64,000 nt of DNA from the NCBI GenBank assembly GCA_016213645.1, contig JACQZY010000013.1:354682-418681 (forward strand). The letters are read 5' to 3'. Below, in pieces: positions 27,010-35,755 of the stretch (position 1 is the first letter of the stretch; each line of letters starts with the position of its first letter). The DNA is from Actinomycetota bacterium. GTDB taxonomy: Bacteria; Actinomycetota; Thermoleophilia; Solirubrobacterales; JACPNS01. The position numbers and the translations under genes are program-made. The notes under the pieces are model-generated. The model did no database searches and had not been told where the DNA came from. It worked only from the letters and a program-made list of their open reading frames with translations.

Positions 27010-27462
27010 CTACTCCGCGGCGACGATGATCGTCTTGATGTCGGCCGTGACGCCTTCGTTCACGTCCACGGTGATCGTGTACGTGCCGACCTGGCGGATC
27101 GGCTCGGTGATGTGAACGTCTTTGCGGTCCAGGCGCACTCCTCGTGCGTCCTTGATCGCGGCGACGATCTCCTTCGGCGTGACCGAACCGAACAGACGGC
27201 CTTCGGGGCCGGCCGGCTCGGAGATCGTGAGAACCGTCTTGTTGAGCAGCGCGGCGATGTCGTCGGCGCGCTCGGCGCGGTCGATCAGAGCCTGTTCGGC
27301 CTCTTCCATCAGGCGGCGCGCCTGTTCGATCGTCTTTGCGTTCGCGGTCGCCGCGAGTTTGCGGGGCGCGAGGAAGTTGCGCAGGAAGCCCGGCGCGACG
27401 TCAACGACATCGCCCTTTTCGCCGAGGTTCTCTACGTCCTGGAGCAGAATTGCCTGTGCCAT
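27010..27462 (-). CDS. rplI: 50S ribosomal protein L9
   Basis: bL9, 150 residues. N-terminal globular domain MAQAILLQDVENLGEKG and DVAPGFLRNFLAPRKLA, a central long helix (about 45-75), and C-terminal domain with LFGSVTPKEI. ATG 27462 is chosen because it gives the canonical N-terminus; an in-frame ATG at 27519 would run back into rpsR. Part of rpsF-ssb-rpsR-rplI, a widely conserved order. Confidence 0.95.
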   Translation of the reverse strand: MAQAILLQDVENLGEKGDVVDVAPGFLRNFLAPRKLAATANAKTIEQARRLMEEAEQALIDRAERADDIAALLNKTVLTISEPAGPEGRLFGSVTPKEIVAAIKDARGVRLDRKDVHITEPIRQVGTYTITVDVNEGVTADIKTIIVAAE

Positions 27463-27475
27463 CTCAGATATCCGA

Positions 27476-27739
27476 TCAGCGCTCGGCGACGTAGGGCAGC
27501 AGGGCGATCTCGCGGGCACGCTTCACGGCCAGCGAGATCTGCGTGTTGTGGCGGCGGCAGGCGCCGGTGACCCGACGGCCACGCAGCTTGCCGCGCTCGC
27601 TGACGAACTTGCGCAGCGTCTCAACGTCCTTGTAGTCGACCGAGTCGACCTTGTTCTGGCACAGCGAACACGACTTGCGGCGGCCGCCACGGTCGCCGCG
27701 GCGGTCGCGCTTCGGGGGCTGTCGTTTTGCTTTGGCCAT
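27476..27739 (-). CDS. rpsR: 30S ribosomal protein S18
   Basis: bS18, 87 residues. Core YKDVETLRKFVSERGK and HNTQISLAVKRAREIALLPY. It keeps Cys residues of the zinc-binding type (CSLC near 24-27 and a later CRRH), i.e. the C+ form. A Lys/Arg/Gly-rich N-terminus precedes it. AAGGAA lies a few nt before ATG 27739. rplI follows 13 nt downstream. Confidence 0.95.
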   Translation of the reverse strand: MAKAKRQPPKRDRRGDRGGRRKSCSLCQNKVDSVDYKDVETLRKFVSERGKLRGRRVTGACRRHNTQISLAVKRAREIALLPYVAER

Positions 27740-27831
27740 TTAATTCCTTGGTTCAGCGCCAGACGCCGTTTGTCGCGGCGTCTGGCGTCTTTGTGAAGTT
27801 GTTCGGACCGTCTCCCGGAGGGACGAACGGC

Positions 27832-28287
27832 CTAGAACGGAATGTCGTCTTCCGATGCGGCAGGCGCGGACCCGGCGTTCGCAGGCTGAAAATCAGACTG
27901 GTCGACGGGTACGCCTGCCGAAGGCGCGAATCCGTTACCGCCGTCCCCGCCACCTTCACGGCTGCCGAGGAACTGCACGGTGTCGGCGATTATATCGACG
28001 GATTGCCGCTTGTTTCCGGACTGGTCGTCCCACTGGCGCCAGTCGAGGCGGCCGTCGATCGCGACCGGGCGACCCTTCGCGAGGTACTTGGCGGCGTTTT
28101 CGCCCTGGTTGCCCCATACCTTGACGGTGAAATAGTTGGGCTTGTCGACCCACTGGCCGGACTGCTGATCCTTGCGGCGACCGTTCACGGCGACGCGCAA
28201 CTCGCAGACGGCGGTGCCGCTCTGGAGGTGGCTGAGCGTCGGGTCGGCGGTGAGGTTGCCGGTGATGATTACGCGATTGATGTTCAT
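27832..28287 (-). CDS. ssb: single-stranded DNA-binding protein
   Basis: 151 residues: OB fold (1-110) beginning MNINRVIITGNLTADPTL, a Gly/Ala/Pro linker and the conserved acidic C-terminal tip DDIPF that recruits partner proteins. Strong ribosome site AAGGAG (28295-28300) 7 nt before ATG 28287. Encoded between rpsF and rpsR as in many bacteria. Confidence 0.96.
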   Translation of the reverse strand: MNINRVIITGNLTADPTLSHLQSGTAVCELRVAVNGRRKDQQSGQWVDKPNYFTVKVWGNQGENAAKYLAKGRPVAIDGRLDWRQWDDQSGNKRQSVDIIADTVQFLGSREGGGDGGNGFAPSAGVPVDQSDFQPANAGSAPAASEDDIPF

Positions 28288-28573
28288 GGTGATGCTCCTT
28301 CGTGCGATCTGCTGTGCGAGGCGCGGCGAGATATTTCGCCCGCCCCAGCTTCAGGCGTTTTCGTTATGGGCTCTTTTATAGAACACTTGTTCGCGGACGG
28401 AACGCGAATTCGCCGATTTTTACGCTAATTAGGCAAAATCGTTTCTGTTTCGTAACGCATGTCGCAGAAACGTAACGAATCGCGGGCGCCCAGGCGCGAG
28501 CGAAATGAAGTGCGCGCGCGTGCCAAGGCAGGCGAGCGACACAACGAAAGTGAACTCGGGAGCGGTCGGCCGT
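28288..28573 (-). other. rpsF-ssb intergenic region with possible ssb promoter
   Basis: 286 nt, unusually long for this operon. It contains an AT-rich stretch (28370-28445) with TATAAA at 28375-28380 on the - strand, a plausible -10 without a good -35. A CGTAACG element occurs twice around 28453-28480. No gene is seen. An internal promoter for ssb-rpsR-rplI is likely. Confidence 0.4.
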
Positions 28574-29227
28574 TTACTCGGCGGAGGCGTCCGGGGCGCC
28601 TTCGCCGGAATCGCTCTCAGTCGCGGCATCGGCCGCGTCTGCCACAGGTTCGCCGCCGTTTTCGGCAGGAGCATCCTCGGCGGAAGCTGTTTCCACCGGG
28701 GCGGTCTCGGCCGGGGCCGCGTCGCTCTCGGGAGCCGCTTCGGCGGCGGTCTCGCCCGTTCCTTCGGCAGTTACAGCCGAATCGGCCGTGTCCGTCTCGG
28801 CTGCCGTGTCCGGCTTGCTCGCGACGGGCGCCTCGCTCGACTCGTCGAGACGTGGCGTGGCCGAAGCTTCGCGCGGCGGGCGCTCGTACGCGCGCTCCTC
28901 GCGCTTGAACAGCGGCGGTGACTCCGGCAATGCCTTGCCGGGCTCGGTCTCGAAGATGCGGAAACGCAGAACGCCCTCTGTCAGCTTGAGGCCGCGGTCG
29001 AGCTTGCTGATCGCCTGCGGGTCACTCTCGAACTGGAAGACGTGGTAGGCGGCCTGCTCGTGGTGGTCGATCAGGTAGGGCAGCTGGCGCGTGCCCCAGT
29101 CCTTGTTGGCCTTAACTTCGCCGTGCTGGCCGATCAACGTCTGGGCGTCGCTGACGATTTTCGTGCGTGTGTCGGTCGGCGCGTCGGCATCGAGCAGCAC
29201 GACCAGGTCATAGGTGCGGTTGGGCAT
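28574..29227 (-). CDS. rpsF: 30S ribosomal protein S6 with long acidic C-terminal extension
   Basis: bS6, first about 95 residues are the standard domain (TYDLVVLLDADA, GTRQLPYLIDHHEQAAYHVFQ, ISKLDRGLKLTEGVLRFRIF). Residues about 96-217 are an Ala/Glu/Pro/Ser-rich acidic tail (AETDTADSAVTAEGTGET and similar) with no known domain, more than doubling the usual length of about 100. The frame is open throughout and codon usage matches the rest, so this is not a frameshift artefact. Heads the rpsF-ssb-rpsR-rplI-dnaB order. Confidence 0.93.
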   Translation of the reverse strand: MPNRTYDLVVLLDADAPTDTRTKIVSDAQTLIGQHGEVKANKDWGTRQLPYLIDHHEQAAYHVFQFESDPQAISKLDRGLKLTEGVLRFRIFETEPGKALPESPPLFKREERAYERPPREASATPRLDESSEAPVASKPDTAAETDTADSAVTAEGTGETAAEAAPESDAAPAETAPVETASAEDAPAENGGEPVADAADAATESDSGEGAPDASAE

Positions 29228-29254
29228 GAGTGAGAAAGCTTCTTTTCTGCTGTG

Positions 29255-29275
29255 TCCGAATCTGCTGCGTTCGGA
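29255..29275 (-). promoter_or_regulatory. hairpin in rpsF leader
   Basis: 6-bp stem TCCGAA/TTCGGA with a 9-nt loop, 28 nt before the rpsF start. rpsF leaders in many phyla carry a short RNA motif bound by the S6:S18 pair; this is a candidate by position only. Confidence 0.25.
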
Positions 29276-29358
29276 AATCTCGGTTTACATGTTCGCGCAC
29301 GCAAAAACGATCGCGGCGCGGACGCTCAACTGTAGCCGCTCCAGGCGGAAAACCCCGA

Positions 29359-30897
29359 CTACACCCCAGCCTGTCGCAACTCCCGCCGCTTCGCGATGTC
29401 CGCCAGTTGGTCGTTGATCCAGTCTCCCGGGTTGCGGCCGGTGATGATGTTCTTCAGGCCTTGGGCGCGGCGCGAGCGTTCTTGCATGTCCATCGAAAGT
29501 GCTTGGTGGATTGCGTCGGCCTGTGCCTGAATGTCGAAGGGGTTGACCGAAAGCGCGAACTCGCCGAGCTCTTCGTGGGCGCCGGTGTTCTCGGACAGGA
29601 TCGAGACTCCGTGACGCTCGTTGATCAGCGGCCCCTCTTTGGCCACGAGGTTCATGCCGTCGAACATCGGGTTCACGATCAGCAGGTCGTAGTGCTTGTA
29701 CTCGGCGATCGCCTCCTCCACGTCGTCGCGCATCCTCAGATCGATCGGCATCCAATCGGGCGTGCCGTGGCGGTGGTTGACCACGGCCACCAGCGCCTCG
29801 ATCTTCTCCAGGTACTCCGCGTACTCGGGCACGTCGGTTCGCGACGGCATCAGGTGGGCGATGAAGGTGACGTTCTCGCTGTATTCGGGATGCTGCTGAA
29901 GAAACAGGTCGAACGCGGCGAACCCACGCAGCACGTTCTTAGACAGGTCGGCGCGGTCCACGCGAAGGATCAGGTGTTCGCGGCGGCGGCGGATGATCTC
30001 GCGCTCGAACTCGTGTACGCGCGGGTGCTGCGCCTTCTTGAGGAATGCGCGGGCGTCGATCGGCAGCGGATAGGCGCGCACCCAGGTGTCGTGATTGCCG
30101 ATCGTGACCACGCCGTTGGCTTCGTCCACGACGGCGTCGTCGAGCAGTTCGCGGCAGCAGAGCAAGAAGTTTCGGCGGTAGCTCTCCGTGTGAAAGCCGA
30201 CTATGTCGTTGGCCAGTACGCCGCGAAAGATCGCGTCGCGGATGCGGCTCGGCAGCACGCGCCAGGCGTCGGGCTGGGTCCACGGGATGTGGATGAAATG
30301 GTGCAGAAAGACGTCAGGCCGCTCGGCGCGGATCATCGCCGGCATCGTGTACAGGTGGTAGTCGTGCACCATCACCACCGGGTCCTCGGCGTCCTCGATC
30401 TCTTCGAGCACGGCTCGCGCGAGGTCTCCATTGACCGTCTGGTAACCGAAATCGAAGGCGTCCATCTCCTCCTGGCGGATGTCGGGCGCGTTTGAGAGGT
30501 CCCAGAGGTAATGCTGAATGAACCACAGCATCGGATTGGCCACGATGTTGTAGAAACGGTCGTAGGCTTCGTCTTCGCTGTGCACCAGGCGCACGCGGTA
30601 CTCGGTGTCCTCGTTGGGGCGTACGGCAAAGCTGCGCCCGCCCCGCTCGTCGCTTACGTCGGCGTCCTCGCCGGTCATCGCCGAAGCCACCCACAGCGTG
30701 TCGCTGCGGTGATTGACCAGGCCCGTCAGTGCGGTGACAAGTCCGCCTGTGCCGCGCCGCTCCACGCGCATGCCGTCAGCGTCGCGGTCGAAGGTGACGG
30801 GTCCGCGGTTGGAAACGAGCACCAGCGGTGAACCCGCGATCGAACCGGCGCCGTTGCCGTTGCCGGCGCCGTTCGGTGGGCTGGGCGTGTCCGGCAT
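29359..30897 (-). CDS. otsA: GT20 family trehalose-6-phosphate synthase-like protein
   Basis: 512 residues, retaining GT-B glycosyltransferase. Family marks: VLVSNRGPV (26-34), VHDYHLYTMPAM, FIHIPWTQPD, VRAYPLPID and NPMFDGMNLVAKE. In OtsA the last is normally NPxRDGMNLVAKE and the phosphate-binding stretch is RLDYxKG; here these read MFDGMN and RADLSKN, so the acceptor pocket is altered while the Arg and Lys are kept. Trehalose-6-phosphate synthase is most likely; glucosylglycerol-phosphate synthase is the main alternative. No OtsB phosphatase is adjacent. A TAGGCT box is 6 nt before ATG 30897, and treT lies 54 nt upstream. Confidence 0.85.
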   Translation of the reverse strand: MPDTPSPPNGAGNGNGAGSIAGSPLVLVSNRGPVTFDRDADGMRVERRGTGGLVTALTGLVNHRSDTLWVASAMTGEDADVSDERGGRSFAVRPNEDTEYRVRLVHSEDEAYDRFYNIVANPMLWFIQHYLWDLSNAPDIRQEEMDAFDFGYQTVNGDLARAVLEEIEDAEDPVVMVHDYHLYTMPAMIRAERPDVFLHHFIHIPWTQPDAWRVLPSRIRDAIFRGVLANDIVGFHTESYRRNFLLCCRELLDDAVVDEANGVVTIGNHDTWVRAYPLPIDARAFLKKAQHPRVHEFEREIIRRRREHLILRVDRADLSKNVLRGFAAFDLFLQQHPEYSENVTFIAHLMPSRTDVPEYAEYLEKIEALVAVVNHRHGTPDWMPIDLRMRDDVEEAIAEYKHYDLLIVNPMFDGMNLVAKEGPLINERHGVSILSENTGAHEELGEFALSVNPFDIQAQADAIHQALSMDMQERSRRAQGLKNIITGRNPGDWINDQLADIAKRRELRQAGV

Positions 30898-30903
30898 GGG
30901 CCA

Positions 30904-30909
30904 AGCCTA
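30904..30909 (-). promoter_or_regulatory. -10-like TANNNT box, leaderless otsA
   Basis: TAGGCT on the - strand, 6 nt before ATG 30897. Confidence 0.5.
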
Positions 30910-30951
30910 TAGGTAGGCGGCGCGGCCGCGCGTCGCCGCTTGGTCCGGCGT

Positions 30952-32193
30952 TTAGCTTTCTTGCAGGCGCTCGAAGATCTGTAGCCAGTCGCGCAGCAGG
31001 CGCGGCGTCAGGAAGTGCGTGCGCACGTGCTCTTTGCCCGCGCGTCCAAGCTGCTTGCCGAGCACGGGAAACTGCAAGAGCGCGCCGGCTCGCTTGGCGC
31101 ATTCTTCGGCGGTGTCGACCAGATAACCGCTCTCGCCGTCCTTGATCTGCAAGGGGATACCGCCCACGTCGCCGCCGATGAACGGCTGCGCTTTCCACAG
31201 ACCTTCGCTGACGGTAAGGCCAAATCCCTCGCGCGTGCTCTTCTGGATCAGCACGTCGCTCTGGGCCTGAAAGGCATTGACCTCGATCGCACCGACGTTG
31301 TTCAGGTTGTTGAGAATCTTGATGTCCGGATCGCCGGCAGCGTGTTCAACCGTGGAGTTGAAGAAGTCCCAGCCCTCCGGGTCGTCCGTGGCCATCGATC
31401 CGACCAGCGCAAGCTGCACCTCGGGGATCTTTTCTTTCACGATCCGGTAGGCGTCGATCACACCGTTGGGATCCTTCCACGGGTCAAAGCGCGAAACCTG
31501 GCACATCAGCGGTCGTTCAACGTCAATGCCGAACTGGTCGCAGACGTAGGCGGCGTCCTCCGGGGAAAGCGCCATGTTCTTGGGGGCGAGCGGATCGATC
31601 GCCGGTGGAATGATGTTGACGCGCCCCTCGTCGCGCAGCGCCGAGGGCACGTACTGGTCCATGTGGAAGAGGTATTCCTCGTAACCGGTGATATTCGGCA
31701 GCAGCCGCGAGAGCGTCTCCGGGTTCGGTGTGGAGAGATCGATGTGGCAGCGCCACACCCAGTGAGCCGACTTCTCCGGAGCGTTCATGCGTACGCCCGC
31801 GGGCTGCGGGTCGTGCACGATCACCACGTCCCAACCGGCGTCGAGTTCGCGCGCGTTGATCGTGTTGTAGCGGTCGAAGATCTCCCACTGCTCGTCGGAC
31901 AGCGCGGCCGGGTCGCCCTGCATCGAGTTGTGGATCAGCTTGGTGGCGTTGTAGAACTCCTCGCGGCCGACGATGATCTGCCACTCCGCGTCGATTCCGA
32001 CGTCGCGCATCAGCGGTACCAGCGTGTAGAGAATCTCGGAGACGCCGCCTCCGAACGCGGTGGCCGAGAGGTGAAGCACGCGCAGGCCTTTGAGGCTGTC
32101 GGCGAGATCGTTGATCTGTTCGATCAGCGGTCGGCCCACTAGGTGGGCGTAGTCCGCGAGGGTCTTGTGTCCGACTGTCACCGGTTGAAGCAT
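30952..32193 (-). CDS. treT: trehalose synthase TreT-like glycosyltransferase (GT4)
   Basis: 413 residues. Resembles TreT, which makes trehalose from NDP-glucose and glucose. Visible: HLSATAFGGGVSEIL (Gly-rich donor loop), VIVHDPQPAG, VWRCHIDLSTPN, IIPPAIDPLAPKN, VSRFDPWKDP and the C-terminal EGFGLTVSEGLWKAQP with the conserved E-x7-E motif. ATG 32193 is taken as start; an in-frame TTG at 32205 is the alternative, and TATCTT lies 10 nt before the ATG. otsA follows, so two different trehalose routes may be co-located. Confidence 0.88.
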   Translation of the reverse strand: MLQPVTVGHKTLADYAHLVGRPLIEQINDLADSLKGLRVLHLSATAFGGGVSEILYTLVPLMRDVGIDAEWQIIVGREEFYNATKLIHNSMQGDPAALSDEQWEIFDRYNTINARELDAGWDVVIVHDPQPAGVRMNAPEKSAHWVWRCHIDLSTPNPETLSRLLPNITGYEEYLFHMDQYVPSALRDEGRVNIIPPAIDPLAPKNMALSPEDAAYVCDQFGIDVERPLMCQVSRFDPWKDPNGVIDAYRIVKEKIPEVQLALVGSMATDDPEGWDFFNSTVEHAAGDPDIKILNNLNNVGAIEVNAFQAQSDVLIQKSTREGFGLTVSEGLWKAQPFIGGDVGGIPLQIKDGESGYLVDTAEECAKRAGALLQFPVLGKQLGRAGKEHVRTHFLTPRLLRDWLQIFERLQES

Positions 32194-32274
32194 GAGAGAC
32201 CGCAAGATACCCGATACGCGACCGGTCGAATCCCTGCTCCCGCGGTGCGTACCCGGTAGCCGGTATCGGGCGAT

Positions 32275-33441
32275 TCAGCCGAAGACCGACTGCAGCGGAC
32301 TTGGCCACTTCACCGGCCGGTCGCCGAGCGTGACAGATGTCGTGAGTTTGCGGCGGTCACGGAGGTAGCCCACCTGAACCGTCTCTCCGGGTTTGAACTC
32401 AAGCAGTGCTTCGCCAAGTTGCTCGTTCGGGCGCATGTCGTGGCCGCCGATCGAGGTGATCAGGTCGCCGCCCACGCGAAAGTCCGAACCCTGCACGCGG
32501 CGACGTCCCGACCCGCCGCGTAGCCCGGCGACATCGGCCGGCGAGCCCGTGCGTACGCTGCCGATCAGCACGCCGGTGGCGTTTTCCGGTAGACCGAACC
32601 GCGGTCCCGCGCCGCGCCAGAGCGCCTTGCCCTTCACGCCCATGTAGGCGTAAGGCACTTGTTTTTCCTGGCCGAGGTAGCGCACCGACCGTTTCACCAG
32701 CGGCGCCGGAATCGCGAAACCCAGGCCTTCGCCGCCGCCCCCGATCGAGAGCATCTGCCCGTTCACGCCGATCAACTCGCCGTCGGCGTTCAGCAACGGC
32801 CCCCCGGAATTGCCCATCGTGATCACCGCGTCGGTCTGGATCGCACCGTAGATCGGAAAACCAACCATGCCGCTGATGCGCCGGTCGACACCGGTCACGT
32901 AGCCAACGCTCATTGTGTACGTCTCGCCGAGCGGAGAGCCGATCGCCATCACCGGGTCACCGATCGCCGGAGTATGGGCGGAGAAACGCAGCCCCGGCGG
33001 CTCGATCGCGGTAGAAGGACGCAGGACGGCGATGTCGGCATGCGGGTCCAGGCCCACTATCTCGGCGTCCAAGCGCCTGCCATCGTGAAGTTGCAATGAC
33101 AGTTCGCTCGCCGGTTCGCCGGGTTTGATCGGACTGGTCACTACGTGCACGTTGGTCACCACAAGCGAACCGTCGCCGATCGCGAATCCCGTGCCGAGAC
33201 CTTGCGGAGCGTTTGCGCTGCTGCCGTACTGGGCGATTACGGTGACCACCGACCGCTGCGCCTTGTGAAACAGCGTCGGTGGGTCGATCTTCGCGCCGGG
33301 CAGGATCGTACGCGCGGGTCGATCTGCGCCCGGGGAGTCGAGCATCTGGTCGAGTGAACCCTGCAACGCGCAACCGGAGAGCGCGGCCGAGCAAAGCGCA
33401 ATCGCTGCCGGCCGGATCAGGCGCGCGATCACGTGGTTCAC
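32275..33441 (-). CDS. HtrA/DegP-like lipoprotein serine protease
   Basis: 388 residues. Lipobox L21-S-G-C24 makes it a lipoprotein anchored outside the membrane. Trypsin-fold protease with triad H99 (NVHVV), D136 (ADIAVL) and S212 (GNSGGPL), then one PDZ domain (about 265-370, GVLIGSVRTGSPADVAGL). Last gene of a response regulator-histidine kinase-protease operon; its ATG overlaps the kinase stop by 4 nt. Same order as mycobacterial mprA-mprB-pepD, where the protease handles envelope stress; that role is inferred here. Confidence 0.93.
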   Translation of the reverse strand: MNHVIARLIRPAAIALCSAALSGCALQGSLDQMLDSPGADRPARTILPGAKIDPPTLFHKAQRSVVTVIAQYGSSANAPQGLGTGFAIGDGSLVVTNVHVVTSPIKPGEPASELSLQLHDGRRLDAEIVGLDPHADIAVLRPSTAIEPPGLRFSAHTPAIGDPVMAIGSPLGETYTMSVGYVTGVDRRISGMVGFPIYGAIQTDAVITMGNSGGPLLNADGELIGVNGQMLSIGGGGEGLGFAIPAPLVKRSVRYLGQEKQVPYAYMGVKGKALWRGAGPRFGLPENATGVLIGSVRTGSPADVAGLRGGSGRRRVQGSDFRVGGDLITSIGGHDMRPNEQLGEALLEFKPGETVQVGYLRDRRKLTTSVTLGDRPVKWPSPLQSVFG

Positions 33442-34892
33442 GCTCCGTTCGCGGCCGGAGGGAGATCGAGAATAAAAGTCGTGTCGCCGGGCTGGGATCG
33501 CACCGAAAGTCTTCCGTTCATCGCGTTTGCCAATTCATTTGCGATCGAGAGTCCGAGTCCTGTGCCGCCGGTCTTGTCGCCGGTGTGGAAGCGGTCGAAT
33601 ATGCGCGGCAGATCCTCCGGGCTGATCCCGGAACCGCCGTCGTGCACGCTAAGGCTGATCATTCCGTTCTGCCGCTCGGCGCCGACACGGATGTTCGTTC
33701 CTCGTGGCGTATGAGAAAGGGCGTTGTCGATCAAGATACGAACCACCTGCGCGGCTCGGTCTGGATCGCATTGCGCGTTCAGACCCGGCTCGGCCGCAAC
33801 GTCGATCGCCGACTCACGCCGCACCGCGATCGGTGCGAACTCTCGGGCCACGCCGTGCGCCAGTTCGGACAAATCGACCGGCTCAAACTGAACCTCCAGC
33901 GATCCGGCGTCGATTCGCGAGAGGTCGAGCAGGTCGGTGGCCAGTTTGGTCAGCCGCGCGATCTGGTCGTGCATCGTGTCCAGAAACTCGCGCTGCGTCT
34001 GTTCGTCGAGATCCTCCTCGAGCAATAGCTCCACGTAACCGCCAAGCGAAAACAACGGTGTGCGCAGTTCGTGAGAAGCGTTCGCGATGAACGCCTTTCG
34101 CGCCCGGTCGGCGCGGCCGAGCCGCTCCTGCATGTTGTTGAACGCCTGAGCCAGCTGGCCTAGTTCGTCGGCCGAGTCCACCACCAGCGGCTCGGTGAAG
34201 TTGCCTCCGGCTACGGAACGCGCGGCACGCTCGAGCCGCTTGATCCTGCGGGCGATGAAACTGGAGGCGAACAGTCCGACCATCAGTGAGATGCCCAGAG
34301 AGAAGATCGCGGCGACCAGATAGCGCCTCGCCTGCTGTTTGACAACCGAGTTGACGCTGGTCAGCGAGGACGAGAACACGGCCGCGCCGATCGTCTGCCC
34401 GTCGAGTCCGGCGATCGGAGCCGCCGATTCGGTGTGCGATCTGCCCGCCACATCGACAACGCCGTTGACCGCGCGGCCGGTGGTGATCGCGCGTCGCGCA
34501 ACCCAGTCGTTGACGACCTCGTTGTATTGCGCCATGCCGCTCGAATCCACGAGCACTCGCATCTCCGGCGAAAGCGGATCCGGTAGACCGGTTGAGACCG
34601 GGAGCAGGATCGCCACACGATCGGCGGCCGATTTGTCGACGTTGTTGGCGATGAAGTCCGCCGCGGTCTGCGGCGAAGTCAACTGTTGGTCACTGCTGAC
34701 TTCGTATTGCTGAAAAAGCGGTCCGTACAGCTCCACCGCGCGCTTGACGTCGCTTTCCTTATTGCCGCGAAGCTGCGCTTCCAGCCGAGGCACGACGATC
34801 AGGAAGTTGGTCGCCACCGCGATGAACGTGACGCCAAAGAACAGCAGCGTCAGCTTTTCGCGGATCCCCCAGCTGAATCGCTTCTCTTCCAT
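33438..34892 (-). CDS. sensor histidine kinase (HAMP)
   Basis: 484 residues. Two membrane helices (about 15-36 and 190-213) enclose an extracytoplasmic sensor of about 150 residues; a HAMP linker follows (to about 262). Dimerisation/phosphoacceptor H274 in ASHELRTPLFSL, then an ATPase domain with N box IDNALSHTP, G1 HDGGSGI and G2 GGTGLGLSI. It pairs with the response regulator 43 nt upstream and is coupled to the HtrA protease. Signal unknown; the linked protease suggests cell-envelope stress. Confidence 0.94.
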   Translation of the reverse strand: MEEKRFSWGIREKLTLLFFGVTFIAVATNFLIVVPRLEAQLRGNKESDVKRAVELYGPLFQQYEVSSDQQLTSPQTAADFIANNVDKSAADRVAILLPVSTGLPDPLSPEMRVLVDSSGMAQYNEVVNDWVARRAITTGRAVNGVVDVAGRSHTESAAPIAGLDGQTIGAAVFSSSLTSVNSVVKQQARRYLVAAIFSLGISLMVGLFASSFIARRIKRLERAARSVAGGNFTEPLVVDSADELGQLAQAFNNMQERLGRADRARKAFIANASHELRTPLFSLGGYVELLLEEDLDEQTQREFLDTMHDQIARLTKLATDLLDLSRIDAGSLEVQFEPVDLSELAHGVAREFAPIAVRRESAIDVAAEPGLNAQCDPDRAAQVVRILIDNALSHTPRGTNIRVGAERQNGMISLSVHDGGSGISPEDLPRIFDRFHTGDKTGGTGLGLSIANELANAMNGRLSVRSQPGDTTFILDLPPAANGA

Positions 34893-34935
34893 CTTTCAAC
34901 CAAGCCTGCGCGAACTCGTCGCCGCGGTGGCGGCG

Positions 34936-35646
34936 CTACTGGTCGCGAAACCGGTAGCCGACGTTGCGAACGGTCAGAATGTATTCGGGCTTGGAGGCCT
35001 CGGGCTCGACCTTTTCGCGCAGGTGCCTGATGTGCACGTCGACGGTGCGGATGTCGCGATATGCGGAGTCTCCCCAAACACGTTCAAGCAGGGCCTCGCG
35101 CGTGAGCACCCGGCCCGGCTCGGAGGCCAGCGCCATCAGGATCTCGAACTCCATGAAAGTCAGCGTTACCTCTTCGCCGTCGACGGTCACGACGCGGCGG
35201 CCGGGGTCGATCTCCACGCGGCCGGTCTTGATCGTGCGCTCGGCCGGTCCGTTGGCGCCGCCGTTGGCGGACATGCCCGCGCGCCGCAGCGCCGCCTTCA
35301 CCCGTGAACGGAATTCGCGCAGGCTGAAGGGTTTGGTCATGTAGTCGTCGGCGCCGAGTTCCAGCCCGATCACCTTGTCGACTTCGTCGGCGCGTGCGGT
35401 CAGCATCACGATCGGCACGTTGCTTTCGGCGCGGATCTCCTTGCAGACCTCAAGCCCGTCGAGCTTGGGCAGCATGATGTCCAGCACGACCAAGTCGAAC
35501 TTGCCGCCGCGAAACTTCTCCAGCGCCTCTTCGCCGTCGCCTGCGATCACGACGTCGTACCCGTCCTTCTTCAGCGGATACTCGAGCATGCGCTGGATCG
35601 GCGCTTCATCGTCGACCAGCAGGATTGTTGCAACGGATGCCTCCAC
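34936..35646 (-). CDS. OmpR/PhoB-family response regulator
   Basis: 236 residues. Receiver domain with acidic pocket D12-D13, phosphoacceptor D56 in VVLDIMLP, T83 and K105 (TKPF), then a winged-helix DNA-binding domain (about 140-234, with RVLTREALLERVWG and TVDVHIRHLREKVE). Start GTG 35646 with TAAGCT 6 nt before it. First gene of the operon with the kinase and HtrA. Confidence 0.95.
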   Translation of the reverse strand: MEASVATILLVDDEAPIQRMLEYPLKKDGYDVVIAGDGEEALEKFRGGKFDLVVLDIMLPKLDGLEVCKEIRAESNVPIVMLTARADEVDKVIGLELGADDYMTKPFSLREFRSRVKAALRRAGMSANGGANGPAERTIKTGRVEIDPGRRVVTVDGEEVTLTFMEFEILMALASEPGRVLTREALLERVWGDSAYRDIRTVDVHIRHLREKVEPEASKPEYILTVRNVGYRFRDQ

Positions 35647-35652
35647 GGGTCC

Positions 35653-35658
35653 AGCTTA
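35653..35658 (-). promoter_or_regulatory. -10-like TANNNT box, leaderless response regulator operon
   Basis: TAAGCT on the - strand, 6 nt before GTG 35646. Confidence 0.5.
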
Positions 35659-35743
35659 GAGGCTGCGGCGCCGGAACGAGCATGCCTTAAGCGGCAGGCA
35701 ACGCCGGATTAAAAAACCGCGAACTGCGGGCCGTTCGTGTCCT

Positions 35744-35749
35744 TAGACT
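35744..35749 (+). promoter_or_regulatory. -10-like TANNNT box, leaderless membrane peptidase-like gene
   Basis: TAGACT, 6 nt before GTG 35756. Divergent from the response regulator, about 90 nt apart. Confidence 0.5.
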
Positions 35750-35755
35750 TGCGCG

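Noticed and set aside
29230..30495. 421-codon + strand frame opposite the otsA-like gene
   Set aside because: Shadow of the real - strand gene; no recognisable domain.
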